Shown piece by piece: positions 51,029-62,100 of a stretch of DNA of 64,000 bases. A program made the position numbers and the translations under genes. Position 1 is the stretch's first letter. Every line of letters starts with the position of its first letter. Origin of the DNA: Ricinus communis (taxonomy: Eukaryota > Streptophyta > Magnoliopsida > Malpighiales > Euphorbiaceae); NCBI RefSeq assembly GCF_019578655.1, contig NC_063257.1, positions 33,098,242-33,162,241 on the forward strand. The letters run 5' to 3'. Below the pieces are notes generated by a model. The model was not told where the DNA came from. It was given only the letters and a program-made list of their open reading frames with translations, and made no database searches.

Positions 51029-53668
51029 CCTCAGATTCATAAATTTTTCCGTATTAAGGGGTTGTTTTCACATATTAAAAATTTTACCCCTTCTACGATG
51101 CTATTTTTTCATATTAAAAAATTTACTCCTTCTGCGAGTCTGATTTCTCAGACTGGCGATTATACTACTTTTACGGGAGATTCATAAATATATACATTTT
51201 ACAGTGTTATTTTCTTATACAAATAAATACACCACTTTTACGGGGTCGTTTTCTAATAGTAAATTATTAGCACAATTATGTGGTTGTTTTCTCAAATTCA
51301 TAAAAATACATGTTTTACGGGTTTATTTTCTTATATTGACAAATATACTTCTTTTACGGTGTTGTTTTCTCATATTATAAAACTAACCCATTTAAGGGGT
51401 TTATTTCTCATACTCACTAATATACCAAAATTACGGGGTTATTTTCTCCGATTGATAAATATCCCCGTATTACGGGGTTGTTCTCTTATATTAAAATTTA
51501 CGACTTTTACGATGCTGTTTTCTCAAACTCGCAATTACACTACTTTTACGAGGTTGTTTTCTCAGATTCATAAATATACACGTTTTAAGGGGTTATTTTC
51601 TTATATTGATAATACACCACTTTTACGGGGTCGTTTTCTCAAATCAAATTATTAGCACTATTACGGGGATTGTTTTCTCAAATTCATAAATATACACGTT
51701 TTACGGGGTTATTTTTTTATATTGACAAATATGCTCCTTTTACAAGGTTATTTTCTCATATTATAAAATTAACCCATTTAAGGGGTTGTTTTCTCATACT
51801 GATAAATATACCAAAATTACGGGGTTATTCTCTCCGATTGATAAATATCCCGTATTACGAGGTTTTTCTCTCATATTAAAAAATTTACTCCTTCTATGAG
51901 GCTGTTTTCTGAGACTCGCAATTATACTACTATTACAGGATTGTTTTCTCATAATCACAAATATACCAAAATTACAGAGTTATTTTCTTCGATTGATAAA
52001 TATCCCCATATTACGGGGTTGTTCTCTCATATTAAAAAATTTACCCCTTCTACAAGGCTGTCTTCTCATATTAAAGAATTTACTCCTTCTACGAGCTATT
52101 TTCTCAAACACGCAATGACACTACTTTTACGGGGTTGTTTTCTCATATTCATAAATATACACGTTTTACGGGGTTATTTTCTTATATTAATAAATATGTC
52201 ACTTTTACGGGGTCGTTTTTTCATATTAAATTATTAGCATTATTATGTGCTTGTTTTCCCAAATTTATAAATATACACATTTTATGGGGTTATTTTCTTA
52301 TATCGAAAAATATACCCATTTTACAGGGTTGTTCTCTCAATATTAAAAAACTTATCCCCATATTATGGGGTTATGGTCTCATAATAAAAAAACTCACACC
52401 TCCTACGAGGCAGTTTTCTCAGACTCGTAATTACACCACTTTTACAGAGTTATTTTCTCAAATTCATAAATATACACGTTTTACGGTGATATTTTCTTAT
52501 ATTTATTAATATGCCACTTTTACAAGGTCGTTTTCTCATGTTAAATTATTAGCACTATTATGGGGTTGTTTTCTCAAATTCATAAATATACACATTCTAC
52601 AGGGTTATTTTCTTATATTGACAAATATACCCCTTTTACGGGATTGTTTTCTCATATTATAAAATTAACCAATTTAAGGGGTTGTTTTCTCATACTCACA
52701 AATATACCAAAATTACGGGATTGTTTTCTTTGATTGATCAATATCCCTGTATTACGAGGTTGTTTTCTCATATTAAAAAATTTACTCCTTCTACGAATCT
52801 CTTTTCTCAAACTCGCAATTACAGTACGTTTACCGAGTTGTTTTCTTATATTCATAAATATACACGTTTTATGGGATTCTTTTCTTATATTGATAAATAT
52901 ACCACTTTTACGGGGTCTTTTTCTCATATTAAATTATTAGCACTATTATGGGGATGTTTTCTTAAATTCATAAATATACACGTTTTACGGGTTATTTTCT
53001 TATATCAACAAATATGCATGTTTTAAGGGGTTATTTTCTCATATTATAAAATTAACATATTTATGGGGTTGTTTCTCATATGCACAAATACACCAAAATT
53101 ACGGGGTTGTTTTCTCATATTAAAAAATTTACTCCTTCTACGAGGCTGTTTTCTGAGAGTCGCAATTACACTATTTTTAAGGGGTTACTTTCTCAGGTTT
53201 ATAAATCTACACATTTTATGCGATTATTTTTTTTATACTGATAAATATACCACTTTTATGGGTTTGTTTTCTCATATTAAATTATTAGCACTATTATCGA
53301 GATTATTTTCTCAAAATCATAAATATACACGTTTTTTTACGGGATCAGTTTCTTATATCGACAAACTTACTCCCATTATGGTATTGTTTTCTCATATTAT
53401 AAAATTAACCGATTTGAGGGGTTGTTTTCTCATACTCACAAATGTACCACAATTACGAGATTACTTCCTCAGATTCATAAATATCCCCGTAGTACGGGGT
53501 TGTTTTCACATATTAAGAAATTTACCCCTTCTACGAGGCTGTTTTCTCATATTAAAAAGCTTACCCGTTCTACAAGGCTGTTTCCTTATACTCACAATTA
53601 CACTACTTTTACGGGGTTATTTTCTCAAATTTATAAATACACACATTTTACGGGGTTATTTTCTTATG
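51029..53668 (+). repeat. Satellite segmental duplication, copy 2, right part
   Basis: Aligns with 15938-18574 throughout. It ends abruptly at 53668, where this copy goes from TTATTTTCTTAT into GGAGTTGTTCTCATATATT while copy 1 continues TTATTTTCTTATATTGATAA. A join in the middle of a monomer marks the end of the duplicated segment. Confidence 0.82.
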
Positions 53669-56155
53669 GAGTTGTTCTCATATATTAAAAAATTTACCCA
53701 TTCCACGAGGCTTTTTTCTCATATTAAAAAATTTAACCGTTCTACGAGGCCGTTTTCTTAGACTCGCAATTACACTAATTTTCCTGAATTGTTTTCTCAG
53801 ATTCATAAATGTACATGTTTTACGGGTTATTATCTTATATTGATAAGTATTCCACTTTTACGGGGTCGTTTTCTCATTTTAAATTATTAACACTATTATG
53901 GGGCTGTTTTCTCAAATTTATAAATATACACGTTTAATGGGCTTATTTTCTTATATTAACAAATATGCCACTTTTACGGGGTTGTATTCTCGTATTATAA
54001 ATGTAATACATTTAAGAGGTTATTTTCTCATACTCACAAATATACAAAAATTACGACGTTATTTTCTCCAATTGATAAATATTCTCGTATTACTGGGTCT
54101 TTTCTATTATTTTTAAATATACCTCTCTTACGGGGTTATTTTCTCATATTAAAAAATTACCCCTTCTACGAGGCTGTGTTCTCAAACTCGCAATTACACT
54201 ATTTTTACGGGGTTATTTTCTGAGATTCATAAATATACACGCTTTACGGGGTTATTTTCTTATATTGATAAATATACCACTTTTACAGGGTCGTTTTCTC
54301 ATATTAAATTATTAGCACTATTATGGGGTCGTTTTCTCAAATTCATAAATATACACGTTTTACGGGGTTATTTTCTTATATGGACAAATATACCCCTTTT
54401 ACGGGGTTGTTTTAACATGTTATAAAATTAACCCATTTTAGGGGTTGTTTTCTCATAATTACAAATGCACCAAAATTACAGGGTTATTTTCTCCGATTGA
54501 TAAATATCTCTATATTATGCAGTTATTCTCTCATATTAAAAAATTTACCCCTTATACGAGGTTGTTTTATCAGACTCGCAATTACACAACTTTTACGGGG
54601 TTGTTGTCTCTAATTCATATATATACACGTTTTACGGTATTATTTTCTTATATTGATAAGTATACCACTTTTAAGGGATCATTTTCACATATTAACTTAT
54701 TAGAACTATTATGGGGTTTTCTTTCTCAAATTCGTAAATATACACTTTTTACGGGGTTATTTTCTTATATTGACAAATGTACCGCTTTTGACGGGATTAT
54801 TTTCTCATATTATAAAATTAACCCATTTAAGGGGTTGTTTTCTCATACTCACAAATATACCAGAATTAGAGGGTTATTTCCTCAGATTCATAAATATCCC
54901 TGTATTACGGGTTGTTTTCACATATTAAAAAATGTACCCCTTCTACGAGGATGTTTTCTCATATTAAAAAATATGCCCGTTAAATAACGCTGTTTTCTTG
55001 GACTAGTAATTACACTACTTTTACGAGGTTGTTTTCTCAGATTCATAAATACACACGTTTTAAGAAGTTATTTTCTTAAATTGACAAATATACTACTTTT
55101 ACGGGGTTGTTTTCTCATATTAAAAAATTAACCCATTTAAGGGGTTGTTTTCTCATACTCACAAATATACCTAAATTATGGGGTTATTTTCTCTGATTGA
55201 CAAATATCCCCGTATTACGGGGTTGTTTTCTAATATTTTTAAATATACCCCTCTTACAAGGTTGTTTTCTCACATTAAAAAATTTACACCTTCCATGAGG
55301 CTGCTTTCTCAGACTCGCAATTACACTACTTTTACGGCGTTATTTTCTCAGATTCATAAATATACGCGTTTTACGGGGTCATTTTCTTAAATTGATAAAT
55401 ATACCACTTTTACGGTGTCGTTTTCTCATTTTAAATTATTAGCACTAGTATGGGGTTGTTTTCTCAAATTCATAAATACACAGATTTTACGGGGTTATTT
55501 TCTTATATCGACAAATATATCCCTCTTACGGGGTTGTTTTCTCATATTATAAAATTAACACATTTAAGGGGTTGTTTTCTCATACTCACAAATATACCTA
55601 AATTACGGGGTTATTTTCTCCGATTGATAAATATCCCCGTATTATGGAGTCATTTTCTAATATTGTTAAATATACCCCTCTTATGTGGTTGTTTTCTCAT
55701 ATTAAAAAATTTACCCTTTCTACGAGACTATTTTCTCAGACACGCAATTACACTATTTAACAGGGTTATTTTCTCAAATTCATAGATATACCCATTTTAC
55801 AGGTTTATATTCTTATATTGATAAATATACCACTTTCGTGGAGTCATTTTCTCATATTAAATTATTAGCACTATTATGGGGTTGTGTTCTCAAATTCATA
55901 AATATACATGTTTTATGCGGTTATTTTCTTATATTGACAAACATACAACTTTTACGGGGTTGTATTCTCATACTCACAAATATACCAAAATTACGGGTTA
56001 TTTTTTTGATTAATAAATATCCCTACATTACGGGGTTGTTCTCTCATATTAAAAAATTTACCCCTTATAACAGGCTATTTCCTCAAACTCGCAATTACAC
56101 TACTTTTACGAGGTTGTTTTCTCATATTCATAAATATACACGCTTTACGGGGTTA

Positions 56156-56160
56156 TTTTC
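56156..56160 (+). repeat. Left target site duplication of copy D (TTTTC)
   Basis: TTTTC before the element and TTTTC at 59108-59112 after it. The satellite monomer GGTTATTTTC/TTATATTGAT is restored if the element and one TTTTC are removed. This supports one true integration event rather than an assembly join. Confidence 0.8.
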
Positions 56161-57120
56161 TATCACGACCCCACCCGTGGGCCCGTGACCGGCACTAGGG
56201 AATGGGTAGGCTTAAGGCCACCGAAACCCGTAGTAAGCCTGACACTCACTAATTTAAACAAATCTCATCTCAAATTAATATTATTAAAGCCACAAATTAT
56301 CTTAAATGCTACATTTTACATAATTTAATCGGTCTGCCAGAAGAACTAGGCGAGACCTGAAACTCAGAAAATTTACAACTGATACATCTACTATTACTAC
56401 TGCGAAGAATCTAAGATTTACCAATTTACATACCAAATCAAATACATCACCCGATGATGAAGGAGTCAGGTTACTGAATAAGAGTCGCGGGAGAACTAAC
56501 AGTCACAAATCTGAAAAACAGTAAAAATGAGACTGTCAGTCTCGAGAGTGAGTTAAAATCAAATAATCTAGGGACTATTGCTTCTTCTCAGAAAACATAG
56601 ATTATTCAAATCAGTATATCAAACCATACTATAATCATACCCTACTATTTCCTTCACATAAAATATTAATCATTCAAATCAAAATATCAACCATGCACGT
56701 AAATACAATCCATATTATAATCATACCACAATAAATTAATAAATGAATAAATAAAAAAATATATATTTACTTTTACGGGACGAGTGGCTCAGTAGAACCC
56801 TAAACCCCAAAATCTAGTAGCCATTCGACTCTCTTAATCCAATGAGACTGGCGCCCCGAGAGCAATGCTCGACCAGGGACCTTACCTCCAGTTTGGTCAC
56901 TTAAATATCCAAATAAGAAATCTAGTAGCCATTCGGCTCTCTTAATCCAATAAGACTGGCGCCCCGAGAGCAATGCTCGACCAGGGACCTTACCTCCAGT
57001 CTGGTCACTTAAGTATCCAAATAAGCCCGCGCCCCGAGAGCAATGCTCGACCAGGGACCTTAACTCCGGCAATCAACTGAACTCAGCCCAGAGAGCAATG
57101 CTCGATCAGGGCAAACAAAT
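56161..57120 (-). mobile_element. Copy D left LTR piece, ~960 bp
   Basis: Matches copy C LTR sequence from the TGTCAC terminus through the GAGACTGTCAGTCTC palindrome (56529). Between about 56560 and 56770 it has a different AT-rich sequence, then rejoins with the tandem module (56847-57113). It therefore belongs to a distinct LTR variant. The rest of the LTR (GC-rich and upstream parts) is absent. Confidence 0.75.
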
Positions 57121-57170
57121 CCATAATAACCTTATGTACATAATCATTACCGGTGCGCGCGCGGTAAGGC

Positions 57171-57513
57171 GTTATCACCGGTTGGGCGGATCGCCAGGAA
57201 TGTAGGCTTATAGCCGAAAGTAAGCACGACACTCATCGGTTTAAACAAATTCATCTCAAATTAATATTATTAAAACCACAAATTATCTTAATAGCTACAT
57301 TCTACATAAATACTTGATCCCGCGGGAAAAACTAGGCGCAGACCAAGTATTTATGTAGAATGTAGCCATTAAGATAATTTGTGGTTTTAATAATATTAAT
57401 TTGAGATGAGATTTGTTTAATTCATCGATGATGTCGTGCTTACTACTTTCAAGTGGCCTTAAGCCTACCCATTCCATAGTGCCTGGCCACGAAGCCCATT
57501 GTGGGTCGTGACA
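57171..57513. repeat. Inverted LTR-end hairpin in copy D
   Basis: The left arm (about 57171-57315) is a damaged LTR TGTCAC-end on the minus strand. The right arm (57345-57513) is the same LTR end on the plus strand, finishing GGGTCGTGACA. The inner arms pair exactly: TCTACATAAATACTT (57301-57315) with AAGTATTTATGTAGA (57345-57359). The 29-bp loop contains CCCGCGGG and a piece of LTR (AACTAGGCG). The arms are less alike at their outer ends, where the left arm is badly altered. Confidence 0.7.
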
Positions 57514-59010
57514 AAGTTATCGAGCTTAGGTTTAGATTTCCTTCGACCTAAGTTAAGATTTTTCTTGGTACTGCGGAGTTAGGATCATGTCTGTCTTGTT
57601 GTTTTCATTGACTCCAGTGTCTCAGCTTTCACTGTTAGAGAGTCAGTCTTTCCTTTCTTGCGAGCTTGTCCTGGATGTTGTGCTGAGAATGAGCTTTGTA
57701 GTGATGGGAAGATCCGAAGCGTGATAGACTCGTGCTGTTTCTTCAAGTGATTAGTGCAGTCCGCCTTTAGGAGCTTTGATTGTGGTTTCGATGGTGGGCA
57801 CCGCAGTCAATTTTAGTGTAGAGCGTGGTTGCAGTCGTGTCATGGACTGCCTCATCATCGCATCAGGCATCGTCTTTTTGAGTAGCGCCTAAGGTAGTGC
57901 CTGGGAAGTCGAGCGGATGTCAGCTATTATGGTTGAGTATTGTGGTTGTAAGAAGCTTAAGAAAGGTGGCAGGAGTGTTTTCGGATGCTCGGAAATCCAT
58001 AGAAACTTAAGCGAACATTATTTATTTTTCTAAGTAGAACAAGTGTTTTAAAATACAATATTGCGCCCAGTCCCGTAAGAATGCATTATGGCATTTCACT
58101 GTTAGGCATACATAAATTCATTTTAGGACATGCATCATACATTGTGCATTGCAACCCTTGGTGATAGGGGCATCATCACCCTGGTGCGCGATATTGTAGA
58201 ATTTTATATAAAGAGAAATGGCTGGAGATTTTATGATTTTACAAAAGTGTTTTTCCAAGATGATAAAGCTTTATCAGTGATGATTATAAAGTAAGTAAAG
58301 ATGTAATTTTTTAAAGTAAATAGTGTTAGCTTGAGAATTCTCTGGATGACGAGTTGAGTTGCTGAGAGAGTAAGTTTGTGGAGCCGTAGGCCCCATGTTA
58401 GATAATAAAGGACGCTTTTGGATTTCAGTCAAGGAGGAATCTTGTGTCAGGATGGCATGGTTAATATCGGTTGATGCGATCAGATGGATGTTATGTCGAG
58501 GATGATGTGATGTAGATGTTAAGAATTTTTCTGTACGTGCAAGGGGCACGTCATTAGGAAGGAAATTTGGTGAGTGGATTTTTGGCAGGATCGGAATTGG
58601 CCCTTCTTGTGTGGAAACCCTTGGTTTTGTCGGCAGGTTGGTGAGGTGGCATGTAAGTTGGACTTGCCGCCAAGTATTAGTAATGTTCTCTGAGGTTAAA
58701 TCCAGTTGTTCGTAGGTCTGAGTTGAGGAAGTATATTTTCGATCTTTTGCTCGTGTTGGACCCTTAGTGTGTGAATGTAAGTGAAGATTTGGTTTCCGAG
58801 GAGTAGTAAGTGAGGATCGCGAATTTTCAGGTTCGCCAGTTTATTTAAGGGTTTTATTGATGAGTCTTGTGGTTTAGTTTAGTTTCTGCCGAGGAAAAGT
58901 TTCCGAGAAGCCGAGTTGGAGATGAGAGGTTCCTAATTAGTTTCAGTCTTAGAGTGTAACCCTTTTTGTTTTAAAATTCGAGGACGATTTTTTTTTTAAG
59001 GGGGGGAGAA
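57514..59010 (+). mobile_element. Copy D internal region, 1497 bp, plus-oriented
   Basis: Nearly full-length match to the reverse complement of 46724-48207. It starts after GTGACA with AAGT and a primer site cut to TATCGAGC (intact form TGGTATCAGAGC), and ends in the polypurine tract AAGGGGGGGAGAA (58998-59010). It carries the same pol-end relic near 58560-58945 (GTTGGTGAGGTGGCATGTAA at 58637, GAGTTGAGGAAGTATATT at 58720). No open frame of note. Confidence 0.82.
58560..58945 (+). pseudogene. Pol-end relic in copy D
   Basis: Plus-strand counterpart of the copy C relic: nucleotides GAGGTGGCATGTAAGTTGGA at 58643 correspond to the copy B codons for EVACKLD, GAGTTGAGGAAGTATATT to the LRKYI that follows in Ty3/gypsy integrases, and GAGAAGCCGAGTTGGAGATG near 58901 to the tail. 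Stops and frame changes are frequent. As in copy C, the FGKKGE-coding part is missing. Confidence 0.55.
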
Positions 59011-59107
59011 TGTAACACCCGGAATTTTTTTTATATATTTAATAATGAGTTATTTTCTATACCCATTCCCTAGTGCCGGTCACGGGCCCACGGGTGGGGT
59101 CGTGACA
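59011..59107 (+). mobile_element. 97-bp mini-LTR of copy D
   Basis: Begins TGTAACACCCGG right after the polypurine tract and ends GGGGTCGTGACA, but holds only the first ~47 bp and the last ~50 bp of the 2.8 kb LTR. The join is near GTTATTTTC/TATACCCATT (59049-59060). About 2.7 kb of LTR has been removed precisely enough to leave both termini. Confidence 0.85.
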
Positions 59108-62100
59108 TTTTCTTATATTGATGAATAAAACACTTTTACAGAGTTGTTTTCTCAGATTAAATTATTAGCACTATTATAAGGTTGTTTTCTCAAATTCATA
59201 ACTATACACTTTTTACAGGGTTATTTTCTTATATTGATAAATTTGCCCCTTGTACGGGGTTGTTTTCTCATACTAATAAATATATCAAAATTATGGGGTT
59301 ATTTACTCCGATGGATAAATATCCTCGTATTACGGGGTTGTTCTCTCATATTAAAAAATTTACCCCTTCTACGAGGTTGTTTTCTCATACTCACATTTAC
59401 ACTACTTTGATGGGATTGTTTTCTCATATTCATAAATATACACGTTTTACGAGGTTATTTTCTTATATTTATAAATATACCACTTTTACGGGGTCGTTTT
59501 CTCATATTAAATTATTAGCACTATTATGGGTTATTTTCTCAAATTCATAAATATAAACATTTTATGGGGTTATTTTCTTGTATCGAAAAATATACCCCTT
59601 TACGGGGTTTTCTTTTTTCCTATTATAAAATTAACCCCTTTAAGGGGTTGTTTTCTCATACTCACAAATGTACTACAATTACGGGGTTATTTCCTCAAAT
59701 TCATAAATATCTCCATATTAGAGAGTTGTTTTCACATATTAAAAAATTTACCCATTCCACAAGTTTGTTTCCTCATATTAAAAAATTTACCCGTTATATG
59801 AGGCTATTTTCTAAGACTCGCAATTACATTACCTTTTTGAAAATGTTTTCTCAACTTCATAAATATACACATTTTACGGGGTTATTTTCTTATATTGATA
59901 ATTATACCACTTTTACAGGGTCATTTTCTCATTTTAAATTAGAAGCATTATTATGGAGTTGTTTTCTCAAATTCACAAATATAAACGTTTTACGGGGTTA
60001 TTTTCTTATATTGACAAATATACCTCTTTTACGGGGTTGTTTTCTCATATTATAAACTAAACCCATTTAAGGGGTTATTTTCTCATACTCACAAATATAC
60101 CAAAATTATGAGGTTATTTTCCCCAATTAATAAATATCCCAGTATTACGGAGTTGTTCTCTCATATTGTATGACGATGTTTTCTCAAACTCACAATTACA
60201 CTACTTTTACGGGGTTGTTTCTCAGATTCATAAATATCGCCATATCACGGGGTTGTTTTCATATATTAAAAAATATACCCCTTTTATGAGACTGTTTTCT
60301 CATATTAAAAAATATTCCCGTTTAATGAGGCTGTTTTCTTACACTCGTAATTACACTACATTTATGGGGTTATTATCTTATATTGAAAAATATACCACTT
60401 TTACGGGGTTGTTATCTCATATTATAAAATCAACACATTTAAGGGTTCTTCTCATATTATAAAATTAACCCATTTAAGGGGTTGTTTTCTTATACTCACA
60501 AATATACCAAAATTACGGGGTTATTTTCTCCGACTGATAAATATTCTAGTATTACGGGGTTGTTTTCTAATATTTTTCAATATACCCCTCTTACGGGGTT
60601 GTTTTCTCATATTAACAAATTTACCCCTTCTACAAGGCTGTTTTCTCAGATTTACAATTACATTACATTTACGGGATTATTTTCTGATATTCATAAATAT
60701 ATACGTTTTACGGGAATATTTTCTTATATATATAAATATACCACTTTTAATCAGGTCGTTTTCTCATATTAAATTATTAATAATATTATGGGGTTGTTTT
60801 CTTAAATTCATAAATATACACATTTACGGGATTATTTTCTTATATCAAAAGATATACCCCTTTTACGTTGTTGTTTTCTCACATTCATAAATATTCACGT
60901 TTTACGGGGCTATTTTCTTATATTGATAAAATTACCACTTTTATGGGGTCGTTTTCTCATACTAAATTACTAGCACTATTATGGGGTTGCTTTCTCAAAT
61001 TCATAAATATACACGTTTTATGGGATTATTTTCTTATATTGACAAATATAACCCTTTTACGGGGTTGTTTTCTCATAATATAAAATTAACCCTTTTAAGG
61101 GGTTGTTTTCTCATACTCACAAATATACAGAAATTACGGGGTTATTTTCTACGACTGATAAATATTCCCACATTACGTGGTTGTTCTCTCATATTAAAAA
61201 TTTACCCTTCTACGTAGTTGTTTTCTCAAACTCACAATTACACTATTTTTACGGGGTTGTTTTCTTAGATTCATAAATATACAAGTTTTATGGGGTTACT
61301 TTCTTATATTGACAAAAATACCACTTTTACGGGGTCGTTTTGTCATACTAAATTATTAGCACTAATATGGGGTTGTTTTCTCAAATTCATAAATATACAA
61401 AGTTTATAAGTTATTTTCTTATATTGAGAAATAAACCACTTTGACGTGGTTGTTTTCTCATACTCACAAATATACCAAAATTACGGGGTTATTTTCTCCG
61501 ATTGATAAATATCCTCGAATTATGGGGTTGTTCTCTTATATTAAAAAATTTACCCCTTCTACGAGGCTGTTTTCTCAAATTCGCAATTACACTACTTTTA
61601 CGGGGTTGTTTTCTCATATTCATAAATATACACATTTTGCGGGGTTATTTTCTTATATTAATAAATATACCACTTTTACAGGGTCATTTTATCATATTAA
61701 ATTATTAGCATTATTATGGAGTTGTATTCTCAAATTCATAAATATAAACGTTTTATGCGGTTATTTTCTTATATTGACAAATATGCTCCTTTTTTGGGGT
61801 TGTTTTCTCATATTATAAAATTAACCCATTTAAGGGGTTATTTTCTCATACTGACAAATATACCACAATTACGGGATTATTTCCTCAGATTCATAAATAT
61901 CTCCGTATTACGGGGTTGTTTCCACATATTAAAAAATTTACCCCATCTACGAGGCTGTTTTCTCATATTAAAAAATTTACCCGTCCTACGAGGCTGTTTT
62001 CTTAGACTTGCAATTACACTACTTTTACGGGGTTGTTTTTTCAGATTTATAAATACACACGATTAGTGGGTTATTTTCTTATATTGACAAATATACCACT

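Larger units (their letters stand above)
51029..56160 (+). repeat. 39-bp satellite array, plus-oriented block 4b
   Basis: Continues block 4a in phase after copy C: the monomer interrupted at TTATTTCC resumes with CCTCAGATTCATAAA. Standard HOR with m6 doublings and the extra CTAATATTTATAAATATACC monomer in places. It ends at the left target duplication of copy D (TTTTC, 56156-56160). No gene. Confidence 0.95.
56161..59107. mobile_element. Copy D: rearranged LTR element with the same LTR end at both termini
   Basis: The left end reads TATCACGACCCC (a mutated TGTCAC end, LTR on the minus strand) and the right end reads GGGGTCGTGACA (the same LTR end on the plus strand). A normal element would have TGTAAC at one end and GTGACA at the other. 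Inside, in order: minus-oriented LTR piece (56161-57120), a second partial LTR end folded on itself (57171-57513), a plus-oriented internal region (57514-59010), polypurine tract (58998-59010) and a mini-LTR (59011-59107). Perfect 5-bp target duplications flank the whole. Part of the centre (57120-57480) reads like poor consensus. Confidence 0.75.

Noticed and set aside
56800..57072. 90-codon repeated open frame with a duplicated ~36-residue unit
   Set aside because: It is the translation of the 108-bp tandem module inside the LTR, whose length is a multiple of three. The module in copies B and C has other spacings.
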